64,000 nt of DNA from Sphingomonas sp. IC-11. GTDB taxonomy: Bacteria; Pseudomonadota; Alphaproteobacteria; Sphingomonadales; Sphingomonadaceae. The stretch spans positions 62,001 through 126,000 of the forward strand of contig NZ_JAJNDU010000005.1 in assembly GCF_021043365.1 (NCBI RefSeq). Reading direction: 5' to 3'. This document shows positions 1 through 7,868 of the stretch, piece by piece (within the stretch, counting starts at the first letter, position 1; each line of letters opens with the position of its first letter). Under the pieces are notes generated by a model, which saw only the letters and a program-made list of their open reading frames with translations, was not told where the DNA came from and made no database searches. The position numbers and the translations under genes were made by a program.

Positions 1-1152
1 GCCGTCCGCCGTATCGCCGTAGAGCACCGCCCCGACGATCCGATCGTCCTTTACGACCACGCGCTTGTAGATGCCGCGGCTCGCATCACGCAGCACAATA
101 TCCTCCGCGCCATCGCCACCACCGAAGTCCCCGGCCGAGAAGACGTCGAGTCCTGCAACCTTTAGCTTGGTCGAGGTCGGCGCCGGCTGGTATCCGCGTG
201 GTGCCTCGACCAACCCATCGGCGAGCGCGCGGCACATGTCCCACAGCGGCGCGACCAGGCCATAGACTTGGCCCTGATGCTCGACGCACTCGCCCACCGC
301 GAGGATCGCGGGATCGGACGTCACCATATGGTCGTCCACCGTGATCCCGCGGCCCACCTCCAGCCCCGCCTCACGGGCCAGCGCAACCGATGGCCGGATG
401 CCGACCGCCATTACCACCAGGTCGGCCGGGATCTCGGTCCCGTCCTTCAGGCGCACCGCCTCGACGCGCCCGTCGCCGACGATCTCGGCGGTATCGGCGC
501 CGGTCAGGATCGTCTGCCCGCGCGCCTCCAGCGCAGTCTTGAGCAGCCACCCGGCGGCTTCGTCGAGCTGTCGCTCCATCAGCGTCGGCATCAGATGAAT
601 CACCGTCACCTTCATGCCGCGCAGGCTCAAGCCATGCGCCGCCTCCAGCCCCAAGAGGCCACCGCCGATCACTACCGCGTTCCCGCCTTTCGCCGCGGCG
701 GCGAGCATCGCATCCACGTCGTTCATGTCGCGGAAGCTAATCACGCCCGGCAGGTCGTTGCCTGGCACCGGGATGATGAAGGGATCAGAGCCGGTCGCGA
801 TCAGCAGCCGGTCGTAATCCAACACGATCCCGCCGCGCGACGTGACGGTCCGCGCCCCCCGATCGATGGCAATCACCGGATCGCCGGACACCAAGGCGAT
901 GCCGTGATCATCATACCAGGCGCGGCCGTTGATCACGATGTCGTCGAAGGTCTTCTCCCCCGCTAGCACTGGCGAAAGCATGATGCGGTTGTAATTGACC
1001 AAGGGCTCGGCGCCGAAGATCGTCACGCGATATCGCGCCGGATCGCGGGCGAGCAGTTCCTCCACCGCGCGGCATCCCGCCATACCATTGCCAACGACAA
1101 TCAAATGCGGCCGCGTGTCGGTCTCCGCGATGCGGATCGGTTCGTGTTTCAT
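1..1152 (-). CDS. nirB: Nitrite reductase [NAD(P)H] large subunit, N-terminal part (window edge)
   Basis: This is the FAD/NAD-binding half of the assimilatory nitrite reductase large subunit, which reduces nitrite to ammonium in the cytoplasm. The visible ~384 residues begin MKHEPIRIAETD and carry the Rossmann motif VVGNGMAGCRAVEELL near residue 19, the second nucleotide-binding motif VIGGGLLGLEAAHGL near 145, and the ATGSDPF and AVGECVEHQG segments typical of NirB and rubredoxin reductase-like oxidoreductases. The siroheme/4Fe-4S half would lie beyond the window. The ATG overlaps the stop of the upstream porin gene (ATGA), so it is the third gene of the nitrate operon. The operon context supports NirB over a lone rubredoxin reductase. 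Confidence 0.9.
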   Translation of the reverse strand, partial: MKHEPIRIAETDTRPHLIVVGNGMAGCRAVEELLARDPARYRVTIFGAEPLVNYNRIMLSPVLAGEKTFDDIVINGRAWYDDHGIALVSGDPVIAIDRGARTVTSRGGIVLDYDRLLIATGSDPFIIPVPGNDLPGVISFRDMNDVDAMLAAAAKGGNAVVIGGGLLGLEAAHGLSLRGMKVTVIHLMPTLMERQLDEAAGWLLKTALEARGQTILTGADTAEIVGDGRVEAVRLKDGTEIPADLVVMAVGIRPSVALAREAGLEVGRGITVDDHMVTSDPAILAVGECVEHQGQVYGLVAPLWDMCRALADGLVEAPRGYQPAPTSTKLKVAGLDVFSAGDFGGGDGAEDIVLRDASRGIYKRVVVKDDRIVGAVLYGDTADG

Positions 1153-2345
1153 CACAGGGTCCAGTCCAGTTGGAGCCAGAATTTGCTGGTGTCGGTGAAC
1201 AGCCGGTCGGCGTCGTAGGCTGCGTAGCGAAGGCTGGCGGTCGTCCGCCCCAGCTTCGCTTGCGCCAGAAGATCGATCTCCCCGCCATAGCGGCGCACCA
1301 TCCGGTCGCTCTCGAACCGGTGATAGGTCGCGCCCACGCTCACCGCCTGCAGCGCGCCGATCGTCGTCCAGCCCCAGCCGGCGGAAGCGTAGAGATCGCG
1401 CACGCCATCGGGCGGGGTCGTCAGGAACTTGTCGGCCCAGCCCTGGAACTTGAAGGCGGTGGCGAGCGGCGTCTGAAAACTGGTCAGCGCCACGCCGCGA
1501 TCCGCACCAAGGACTTCATATCCGGCCCCCAGCCTCGGCCCGTTCAGGTCCAGCGCCACATCGGCCAGCCAGTAATCCGCGCGATAATCATTGGGGTTGC
1601 GATGCCAGCTCGATTGCCGCGCCCAGCTCGCCTGATAGCTAAGCTTCGCCCTGCCAATCGGCTGCGAGCCGGCAAGCCGCACACCATAGGTCTGACTGGC
1701 GAGGCGATAGCCCTGCACCGCTACCTCGTCCTGATCGACGAGATAGGCAAAGCCGGTCAGCGCCCCGACAGGCGAGGTCCAGGCGAGGTTCGCCAGCACA
1801 TTGCCGCCCGACACCGCCTGCTGCCGTGCGCCCGCACCATCAATCCCCCAGATCGTGCGCACGCTCCAGACGTAGCTGAGGTCGGCCTTCAGCCCGGCGA
1901 GCGGCGTCACCTCAGCGCGCACCGCGTCGAACGTCTGGGCGTTGTTGCGAAAGGCGATGGCGCCGACGAAGCGCTCGTCGTCCAACGCGATCCGCTGGCG
2001 CCCCACGGTGATCGTCACAGGAGCGCTGCGATACTGGAGCTGCGCCCGGTACAGCGCCACATTCTGTGGATCGGCGATCAGCGGGCGCCGTGTCGCTACG
2101 CTGCTGAGCCCGTCATAATCATCGCTCACGACCGCGAGATTGCCCTGTGCCTCGGCCAGCGCCGACCAGCGCCCTTCGCTCACCTGCACCCCTGCGCGAA
2201 TGCGGGTGGTGACGGCGTTCGCCTTCTCGGGCAGGCCATCCTGGTCGGCGTGTTCGTGGCGCAGCCGCGCCTCGACCAGCGGCGCGATCGTCTGCGCCGC
2301 GGCTGGGCTCGCCAGAAGCGGAAGGAGGGCAAGCGCGGCGCGCAT
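1152..2345 (-). CDS. Outer-membrane porin of the alginate-export family, in the nitrate operon
   Basis: A 397-residue protein with an obvious signal peptide (MRAALALLPLLASPAAAQT). The mature part has alternating aromatic and polar residues and ends LQLDWTL, a beta-barrel C-terminus. The pattern, with LRHEHADQDG early and ITVGRQRIALDDERFVG mid-protein, resembles alginate_export-domain porins that proteobacteria often encode beside nitrate assimilation genes. It probably lets nitrate or another anion cross the outer membrane; that role is inferred from position only. The start was chosen because its ATG overlaps the stop of the transporter gene and gives a clean signal peptide. A longer in-frame extension upstream exists but lies inside the transporter gene. 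Confidence 0.82.
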   Translation of the reverse strand: MRAALALLPLLASPAAAQTIAPLVEARLRHEHADQDGLPEKANAVTTRIRAGVQVSEGRWSALAEAQGNLAVVSDDYDGLSSVATRRPLIADPQNVALYRAQLQYRSAPVTITVGRQRIALDDERFVGAIAFRNNAQTFDAVRAEVTPLAGLKADLSYVWSVRTIWGIDGAGARQQAVSGGNVLANLAWTSPVGALTGFAYLVDQDEVAVQGYRLASQTYGVRLAGSQPIGRAKLSYQASWARQSSWHRNPNDYRADYWLADVALDLNGPRLGAGYEVLGADRGVALTSFQTPLATAFKFQGWADKFLTTPPDGVRDLYASAGWGWTTIGALQAVSVGATYHRFESDRMVRRYGGEIDLLAQAKLGRTTASLRYAAYDADRLFTDTSKFWLQLDWTL

Positions 2346-3580
2346 CAGATCCGCACGCCTTCCGCCGCACCCCAGCGCGCGCGCCATCCGCTCTTGACCA
2401 CCGCCAGGGCAATCAGCGCTGCCAGCGCAAGCCCGGCGAAGATCAGGAACCCCGGCGCGAAGCTGCCCGTCCACTGCTTGGCGAGGCCCAGCGAGGAAGC
2501 GAGGTAGAAACCACCCACGCCGCCCGCCATGCCGACCAGCCCGGTCATCACGCCGATCTGCGCCGCGAACCGCTGCGGCACCAGCTGGAACACCGCGCCA
2601 TTGCCGACGCCCAGCGCTAGCATCGCGATCACGAAGCAGGCGAGCGCGGCGGTGAAGGTTGCCGACAGGCTCACCCCCACCAGCGCCAGCGCGGCCATCG
2701 CGAACACCGCGGTAAGCGCCTTTACCCCGCCGATCGCATCCGCCAACGCGCCGCCCATCGGCCGCACCAGCGATCCTGCGAACACGCACGCCGCGGTGGC
2801 ATAGCCGGCCTGGATCGTCGTCAGCCCGAACCGGTCGGTAAAGTAGATCGGCAGACTGGCGGCCAGTCCGACAAAGCCGCCGAAGGTGACCGAGTAAAAG
2901 CCCATCAGCCACCAGGCATCAGCCTGCTTCAGCGGGCTGAGATATTCCTTGAAGCTCTTTGGGGCGGGAGCACCCGGCGGGTCCTGCGCCATCGCCATAT
3001 AGGCGGCGAACACAATCGCCAGCGGGATGCAGGCGAGCCCCAGTACCGCATTCCAGCCGAACATCTTGGCCAGTGCCGGCGCGAACAATGCGGCCAGCAC
3101 CGTTCCCGAATTGCCCATGCCGGCAAGGCCCATGGCCTTGCCCTGATGCTCGGGCGGGTACCAGCGGCTGGCGAGCGGCAGTGCGATGGCGAAGCTTGCG
3201 CCGGCGAACCCAAGGATCACGCCCAGCGCCAGCGTTCCGGCGAACGTCGTCACCCCCATCGCCCAGGCCGCGAACAGTCCCGCGATCACGATCAACTGGC
3301 TGATCGCGCCCGACCGCTTCGGCCCGATTTGATCCACCAGCAGACCGTTGACGACCCTGAGCGCCGCTCCGGCGAGCGTCGGCACCGCCACCATCAGCCC
3401 CTTCTGCGCCGGGCTGAGCGCCAGCGCCTGGGCGATGTCGGGCGCGAGCGGCCCCAACAGCACCCACACCATGAACGCCAGGTCAAAATAGAGGAAAGCG
3501 GCGATCAGCGTTGGCGTATGCCCGCTCGACCAGAACCCGCCGTCGCTTTGCTTCTTTGCCTCCCAGAACGCCGTCGCCAT
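2345..3580 (-). CDS. Nitrate/nitrite MFS transporter (NarK/NasA type)
   Basis: A 411-residue protein of about twelve hydrophobic helices. It has NarK/NrtP-type features: FDLAFMVWVLLGPLAPDIA in helix 1, GLLVDQIGPKRSG as the MFS loop 2-3 motif, and the glycine-rich stretches GFAGASFAIALPLASRWYP and GMGNSGTVLAALFAP that correspond to the nitrate signature helices. It should import nitrate or exchange nitrate and nitrite across the inner membrane. The gene is first in a three-gene overlapping operon with a porin and nirB. Its 5' leader holds a dual hairpin plus terminator, so expression is probably set by NasT antitermination. GGAG lies about 8 nt before the ATG. Confidence 0.9.
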   Translation of the reverse strand: MATAFWEAKKQSDGGFWSSGHTPTLIAAFLYFDLAFMVWVLLGPLAPDIAQALALSPAQKGLMVAVPTLAGAALRVVNGLLVDQIGPKRSGAISQLIVIAGLFAAWAMGVTTFAGTLALGVILGFAGASFAIALPLASRWYPPEHQGKAMGLAGMGNSGTVLAALFAPALAKMFGWNAVLGLACIPLAIVFAAYMAMAQDPPGAPAPKSFKEYLSPLKQADAWWLMGFYSVTFGGFVGLAASLPIYFTDRFGLTTIQAGYATAACVFAGSLVRPMGGALADAIGGVKALTAVFAMAALALVGVSLSATFTAALACFVIAMLALGVGNGAVFQLVPQRFAAQIGVMTGLVGMAGGVGGFYLASSLGLAKQWTGSFAPGFLIFAGLALAALIALAVVKSGWRARWGAAEGVRI

Positions 3581-3600
3581 CGTCCGTTCTCCAAACGAAA

Positions 3601-3642
3601 AGCCGCCAGGACGGCGACCCTTTCGGGTGCGTCCTGGCGGCT
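3601..3642 (-). terminator. Attenuator hairpin in the nitrate operon leader
   Basis: On the minus strand a 12-bp perfect stem (AGCCGCCAGGAC paired with GTCCTGGCGGCT, seen here on the plus strand) encloses an 18-nt loop that can pair further, and is followed by a U-rich tract (TTTTCGTTT). It ends about 20 nt before the transporter ATG. A strong terminator between promoter and first gene, just downstream of two ANTAR-type hairpins, is what a NasT-controlled attenuator should look like. The T-tract is broken by CG, so termination strength is uncertain. Confidence 0.8.
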
Positions 3643-3689
3643 TCGTTGCCTCGATGCGGATACGGGCGCCTGCCCGTCCGCCAGCGTGG

Positions 3690-3752
3690 GCCTCCCCGGC
3701 GCTGGAGAGGCGGTACGCTGCTATCTCGTGCCCGGCATCATTGCCGAACGAG
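3690..3752 (-). promoter_or_regulatory. ANTAR-type tandem hairpin target in the nitrate leader RNA
   Basis: Reading the minus strand, the first hairpin (3752-3725) has stem CTCGTTCGGC/GCCGGGCACGAG with a two-base bulge and hexaloop AAUGAU. The second (3711-3690) has stem GCCUCUCC/GGGGAGGC and hexaloop AGCGCC. Both loops have A at position 1 and G at position 4, the known signature of RNA bound by ANTAR-domain proteins, and they are 13 nt apart. A transcription terminator follows about 50 nt later. The genes for the ANTAR protein NasT and its partner NasS lie immediately upstream. The pairing was read by eye; no folding program was run. Confidence 0.8.
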
Positions 3753-3808
3753 GAGTAAGCTGCCTGATTCGCGCCCCGCGCACAAGCCTCTTTCGCAGCC
3801 GCAGCACA

Positions 3809-5020
3809 TCACGGCAGCCGAGCGAGGTAACCCGCAACGTCCTCTGGATCGAAGGCGCGGCCGTCGAAGAAGCGGTCGCTGCCGAGCATCAGCCGCCCCT
3901 GCGTCGAGCCCGCGCCGATCGGTTCGTGAAGCGCGCCCTCCAGCTTGGAACTGGCATTGGGCAGTGGCGCGTTTGAGCCGGCCAGCGCCGTGCGATACAG
4001 GTCCGGGCGGAACACCGATTGCGCGGTGGCGGCGTCCTCCTCGGAAAAGGCCGGCCCGTCCCAGCGGACCATCTGCGAATAGAGCCACGCCGCCTGACTG
4101 CGCCACGGGAAGTTCGCCGCCTCGCGATGCTGGAACATGAAGTCGGGATAATGGACCGGCGTGCCGCCGGGCACGAGGCGGATACGATCGGTGATCGCGC
4201 GCAGAATCGCATCCACGGGGGCGTCGAGATACTCGCGCCGGGCGAGCAGCGTTGCGCTGTCCGCCGCCGTCTCGGGCCGCACGAAATGCTCGGCGGCTGC
4301 GTGCAGAGCGCGGATCAGCGCCGCCACCGCGGCGGGTCGCGCTGCCGCCGTGTCGGCGCGAAGCGCGAGCACCTTCTCCACCCCGCGCCGCCAGATTTGC
4401 GCAGTCGCAAGCGCGATCCTTCCAACGCCGCGATCAACCGCAATCGAATTCCACGGCTCGCCAACGCAGATCCCGTCCACCTCGCCCGCCGCCAGCGCAT
4501 CGGCGGCGAACGGCGGGCTCGTTACGGTGATTGTGAGCTCCTCGTCCGGGCGGATGCCAATGCCCGCCAGCCAATAGCGCAGCATGTAATTGTGGCTTGA
4601 ATAACGATGCACCACGCCGAAGCGCAGCGGGCGCCCCGCCGCGCGCCGCTCCGCTGCCACCTCCCTTAGTGCCGCGCCGATTGCTGCCGGATCGCCGAGC
4701 GTGTCGCCAAGGCCGCAGGCTTCGCCGAGTGCGGTCGAGAAAGTGATCGCATTTCCGTTCAGCCCCAGCACGAACGGCACGGTCAGCGGCACTGCCGGCC
4801 GGTCGCGCCCCAGCGTCGTGGCGATCGCGAGCGGCGCAACGAGGTGGGCCGCATCGGTATGGCCATAGAGCAGGCGGTCGCGCACCGTCGCCCACGTGAC
4901 ATCGCGGACCAGCTCGATCGTCACGCCCTCCGCCGCGGCGAAGCCCAGTTCTTGCGCCAGAATCGGCAAGGCGGCATCCACCAGCGGTAGAAAGCCGATG
5001 CGGAAGGTCTCGGCGCTCAC
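3809..5020 (-). CDS. nasS: NasS-like nitrate sensor (NrtA/CmpA-fold binding protein without signal peptide)
   Basis: A 403-residue protein with the CmpA/NrtA substrate-binding fold (start FRIGFLPLVDAALPILAQEL, later GEVDGICVGEPWNSIAVDRG). It has no signal peptide or lipobox, so it is a cytoplasmic sensor rather than a transporter subunit. In characterised systems NasS binds NasT when nitrate is absent and releases it when nitrate binds. Here its ATG overlaps the nasT stop by 4 nt and the controlled operon lies directly downstream, which strongly supports this role. Some database entries call such proteins ABC transporter substrate-binding proteins, but no permease or ATPase gene is adjacent. 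Confidence 0.88.
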   Translation of the reverse strand: MSAETFRIGFLPLVDAALPILAQELGFAAAEGVTIELVRDVTWATVRDRLLYGHTDAAHLVAPLAIATTLGRDRPAVPLTVPFVLGLNGNAITFSTALGEACGLGDTLGDPAAIGAALREVAAERRAAGRPLRFGVVHRYSSHNYMLRYWLAGIGIRPDEELTITVTSPPFAADALAAGEVDGICVGEPWNSIAVDRGVGRIALATAQIWRRGVEKVLALRADTAAARPAAVAALIRALHAAAEHFVRPETAADSATLLARREYLDAPVDAILRAITDRIRLVPGGTPVHYPDFMFQHREAANFPWRSQAAWLYSQMVRWDGPAFSEEDAATAQSVFRPDLYRTALAGSNAPLPNASSKLEGALHEPIGAGSTQGRLMLGSDRFFDGRAFDPEDVAGYLARLP

Positions 5021-5598
5021 GAAAGGTCTCCCATCAGCGCCTCGCTGGTGAGGATCGCCTCGGCCACCTCGGCGATCCGGCGGTTCGACTTCATCGCATG
5101 GCCGCGCAGCAGCGCGTAAGCGGCCGGCTCGTCCAGCCCGCGGCGCTTCATCAAGATCGCCTTGGCGCGGTCGATTGTCTGGCGGTCCGCGAGTGCGGAC
5201 TTCGCCTCCGCCAGCTCGGCCTGCAAGCGCGAAAAAGCCTGGAAGCGCCGTACGGCCAAGTCGAGCACCGGCTTGATCCGCTGCCGTGCCAGGCCATCGA
5301 CGACATAGGCCGACACGCCCGCGTCCACCGCCGCCATCGTCGCTTGCGCATCCGACTGGTCGACGAACATCGCGATCGGCCGATCGAGCGCGCGCGACAC
5401 GGCGAAGAAATCCTCCAACAGATCGCGGCTGGGGTTCTCCAGGTTGATCAGCACCACCTCAGGCGCGCACGCCTCGATCTGCGCGACGAGCGGCCCGGTG
5501 GGATCGATCACCGCCAGATCGGTGAGTCCAGCATCGCGCAGCCCCTCGGAAATGATCGCCGCGCGGGTGGTGCTGGTGTCGATGATCGCGATCCTCAC
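5017..5598 (-). CDS. nasT: NasT-like ANTAR-domain antiterminator
   Basis: A 193-residue protein with an N-terminal receiver-like domain (IAIIDTSTTRAAIISEGL) and a C-terminal ANTAR domain around residues 120-185 (RQTIDRAKAILMKRRGL, later EPAAYALLRGHAMKSNRRIA). ANTAR domains bind paired RNA hairpins and stop terminator formation. Such hairpins are present before the nitrate transporter gene. A GTG start preceded by GGCAGGAG was chosen because it begins directly at the first beta strand; an ATG 63 nt upstream (position 5661) is a possible alternative. It overlaps nasS by 4 nt. Confidence 0.88.
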   Translation of the reverse strand: MRIAIIDTSTTRAAIISEGLRDAGLTDLAVIDPTGPLVAQIEACAPEVVLINLENPSRDLLEDFFAVSRALDRPIAMFVDQSDAQATMAAVDAGVSAYVVDGLARQRIKPVLDLAVRRFQAFSRLQAELAEAKSALADRQTIDRAKAILMKRRGLDEPAAYALLRGHAMKSNRRIAEVAEAILTSEALMGDLS

Positions 5599-5661
5599 GA
5601 TCTCCTGCCGTACATGGCCTCGCGTGGCGACGCCAGCGGGTGCGAGGTGTGGCTGACGCAA

Positions 5662-6494
5662 TCTATGTGGGCCGCCTGCTGATCGACCCTGTTACCGCCA
5701 CGGACCGCATCGCTGTGTCACCGCCTTTCAGATCGCCCCAATGTCGGGGGCCCCGCTCTTCCCGCGCTTCGCATCAGCGAGTGGCGCCTTCCGTAGCAAC
5801 GCCGCCAGCTTGAGTTGCTTGAATAGACGTTGGCTGAGGGGGCAGTGTTGTGAGCAGCGACATCTCAGGTTCCCTTGATCGCGCGATGGTAACGGCTCTG
5901 AAACATCCCGGCGACGACCACGGCCTTTCCGGCTGGCCTGAGCGAGCGTGATCGGCTGACCGGCGGCGCGCTCGATGGCATCATGCCAGGCGCGACCACC
6001 CGTCGCACCCTGGGCTGGTACGGTCCGCGCCCGTCCAAGGGCGACAAGCCGCATCGTTACCGCTTCCAGCTGCTGGCGGCCGGCGCCGACCTGTTCTGGC
6101 TACGGGTGAGCTGGAGGGCAGCTATGCGGAGCCGGCCGGCGCTGAAACCTCGCCGCTACCGATACGCCGCGCGGCTGGAACAGACTCGGCAGGTTCGGGC
6201 TGTCAAAGTATCGCGCCAGGCGCGCCGGGCACGCTCACGCTTCCCGCTCTGCGAACCGCATCAATCGCCACCGCCCCGGACGTAATCAAGAAGGACTACG
6301 CAATAATGGAGCGAAATGCCGTCCGGCTCATGTGCCAGTCCTGATATCCCATAATTCGCCACAAAAGTCACGTAACCAAGTCCACCGTGCCATTGCTATC
6401 CCTGGCGAAGCTGGAGAATACTAAGCCCGCCAAGTAGTCGTGCCTCTTCTATCGCACTCGTAATTGCGCTATCCTGCCGCTGCAGGAGGCGGCG
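5662..6494. other. Gene-poor stretch with one decayed gene
   Basis: Apart from the YbhB-like remnant listed separately, I see no convincing gene here. Short open frames exist on both strands, but none has a plausible ribosome-binding site, known motif or consistent composition. The right-hand part (6290-6480) is AT-richer than its surroundings and probably contains the promoter for the exported-protein/TIR gene cluster. I could not define -35 and -10 boxes with confidence. Confidence 0.5.
5940..6135 (+). pseudogene. YbhB/YbcL-like (phosphatidylethanolamine-binding fold) gene remnant
   Basis: Positions about 5990-6090 translate to LGWYGPRPSKGDKPHRYRFQ, which matches the core motif of bacterial Raf-kinase-inhibitor-like proteins (GPxPPxGDxPHRYxFxL). 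A few bases later another frame reads VLATGELEGSYAEPAG, the family's usual C-terminal end (HVLAxGxLxGxY). The roughly 20-residue segment normally between these motifs is missing, and the frame changes at the junction. The N-terminal two thirds and a start codon are absent. It is therefore a fragment with an internal deletion, not a working gene. Confidence 0.6.
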
Positions 6495-6821
6495 TTGGAC
6501 GTGATTGTTGCAGGCTTCTCCGGTTTGAGAAGGATCAGGGCCGTTAGCCGAGCGCTACCTTGTAGTGCGGCGCTGTTGTTGCTGGCCCCCGCTCCGGCGC
6601 ACGCGGCACCGGAGGTGGGCTTCCCCCGCTACGATCTGGCGAAGTCCTGCGCCCCCATCGCCGACAAGCAAGGGTGCGTGCTGCTGGAAACGCAGGCGAA
6701 GGCGGATCTGGCCGCGCGCTGGCCGGCGGCTTCCAAGAAGAAGAAGGCTCGCTGCCGGGAAGCCGGGGAGCAGCAAGGCGGCTCCTATGTGGCGGCGTTG
6801 GGATGTCTGGACAGCGAATGA
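6495..6821 (+). CDS. Small exported four-cysteine protein of unknown function
   Basis: A 108-residue protein with a signal peptide ending near AHA-AP. The mature part of about 70 residues has four cysteines (SCAPIAD, GCVLLE, ARCREAG, LGCLDSE) and a basic KKKK stretch, suggesting a disulfide-bonded periplasmic or secreted protein. I do not recognise the family. The TTG start is supported by AGGAGG five nt upstream; a GTG two codons later is also possible. It lies 54 nt before the TIR gene on the same strand and is probably in the same transcription unit. Confidence 0.6.
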   Translation: MDVIVAGFSGLRRIRAVSRALPCSAALLLLAPAPAHAAPEVGFPRYDLAKSCAPIADKQGCVLLETQAKADLAARWPAASKKKKARCREAGEQQGGSYVAALGCLDSE

Positions 6822-6875
6822 CAAGGGCGGAGCGCGCATAACGCCGATTGACGGGTGCAGGATCTGGGGGAGACG

Positions 6876-7868
6876 ATGTCAGTACTGGGTGACGCCTACG
6901 ACTATGATGTCTTCTTCAGCTACGCCTGGGCGGGCGATACTGGCGACCAGCACATGCGCGAATGGTCGCGCAAGATCGCGGACACGATCGGGACGCTGCT
7001 GAGCCAGCGGTTCAATCGCGGCGATGTGCGGCTGAACGCCTTTCTGGATCGCGACGTGCTGCGAGGCGGGCAGGATCTCGACCGGGAGCTCAAATCCGCT
7101 GTGCAGCGATCCGGCATCCTTGTCGCCATGGTCAGCGATCATTATGCGTCCGACTATTGTCAAAAGGAGCTGCGTTGGTTCTGTGAAGGGCTGACGGAGG
7201 CCAATTTCGCCGATCACGTCTGTATCCTGCGGATGCAGGAGGTCAGAGACGGCAAGTGGCCGACCGCGCTGCTGGGTACCGACGCCAAGCCCCGGTTGTT
7301 CATCGATTTCTGCGACGAGCGCGGTCAACCGATCAACATGGCCGGGTTCATTCTCAGCGGATCGCTTGCCGATCTCGTCACTCCGATCAACCGGGCCGTC
7401 GTGGAGATCGCCGACAAGATCACTGCGATGCAGAAGAGGATCAGCGCGCGCGAGGCCTATGTTCGCTCGCAGAAGCTGCCCGATGAGCCGGTGATCTTCC
7501 TCGAGGCGGAACAGGCCGATCTCGAACAATGGATGTGGTGCAGCGCGCAATTAAGGGCGGTGCCCAGCATCATCTGGCCGCAACGCGCGCCCGTGCCCGC
7601 CACGGCGGTGGTGAACGGAGAGGAATATGACGGGTGCGAGGCGCTGCTTCTGCTGCGCAGCCGCGTGGACGACGACATCGGGCGCCGCATCAAGGCGGCT
7701 TATCTGTCCCGGCGCAAGCTGTATCGCGATAAGGAACAGGCGATCCCCTGGGCGCTGCTCGACCTGTTCGATGAGCCACCGCCGGAAAGCGACGCTTTTC
7801 ACCTGCCGCGCGTGCCGTTGAAGGGCGATTGGCTACCGGTACTGAGGGGAGCGCTGCGCGAAGCATGA
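6876..7868 (+). CDS. TIR-domain protein
   Basis: A 330-residue protein with an N-terminal TIR domain (residues ~8-150). YDVFFSYAWAGD is the first strand, LDRDVLRGGQDLDRELKSAV the box-2 region, and VSDHYASDYCQKELRWFCE carries the Glu after the Cys that is the catalytic residue in NAD-cleaving TIRs. The C-terminal half is unrecognised and ends with VPLKGDWLPVLRGALREA, a sequence also seen at the end of bacterial TIR-like effectors. The ATG was chosen for GGGGGAG four to five nt upstream. The stop overlaps the next gene (ATGA), an nSTAND-type NTPase, so the two probably act together. NAD hydrolysis or signal generation is inferred. Confidence 0.85.
   Translation: MSVLGDAYDYDVFFSYAWAGDTGDQHMREWSRKIADTIGTLLSQRFNRGDVRLNAFLDRDVLRGGQDLDRELKSAVQRSGILVAMVSDHYASDYCQKELRWFCEGLTEANFADHVCILRMQEVRDGKWPTALLGTDAKPRLFIDFCDERGQPINMAGFILSGSLADLVTPINRAVVEIADKITAMQKRISAREAYVRSQKLPDEPVIFLEAEQADLEQWMWCSAQLRAVPSIIWPQRAPVPATAVVNGEEYDGCEALLLLRSRVDDDIGRRIKAAYLSRRKLYRDKEQAIPWALLDLFDEPPPESDAFHLPRVPLKGDWLPVLRGALREA

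Noticed and set aside
1170..2507. 445-codon plus-strand frame across the porin and transporter genes
   Set aside because: Crosses two genes with a signal peptide, barrel and MFS pattern on the minus strand; no motif in the plus frame.
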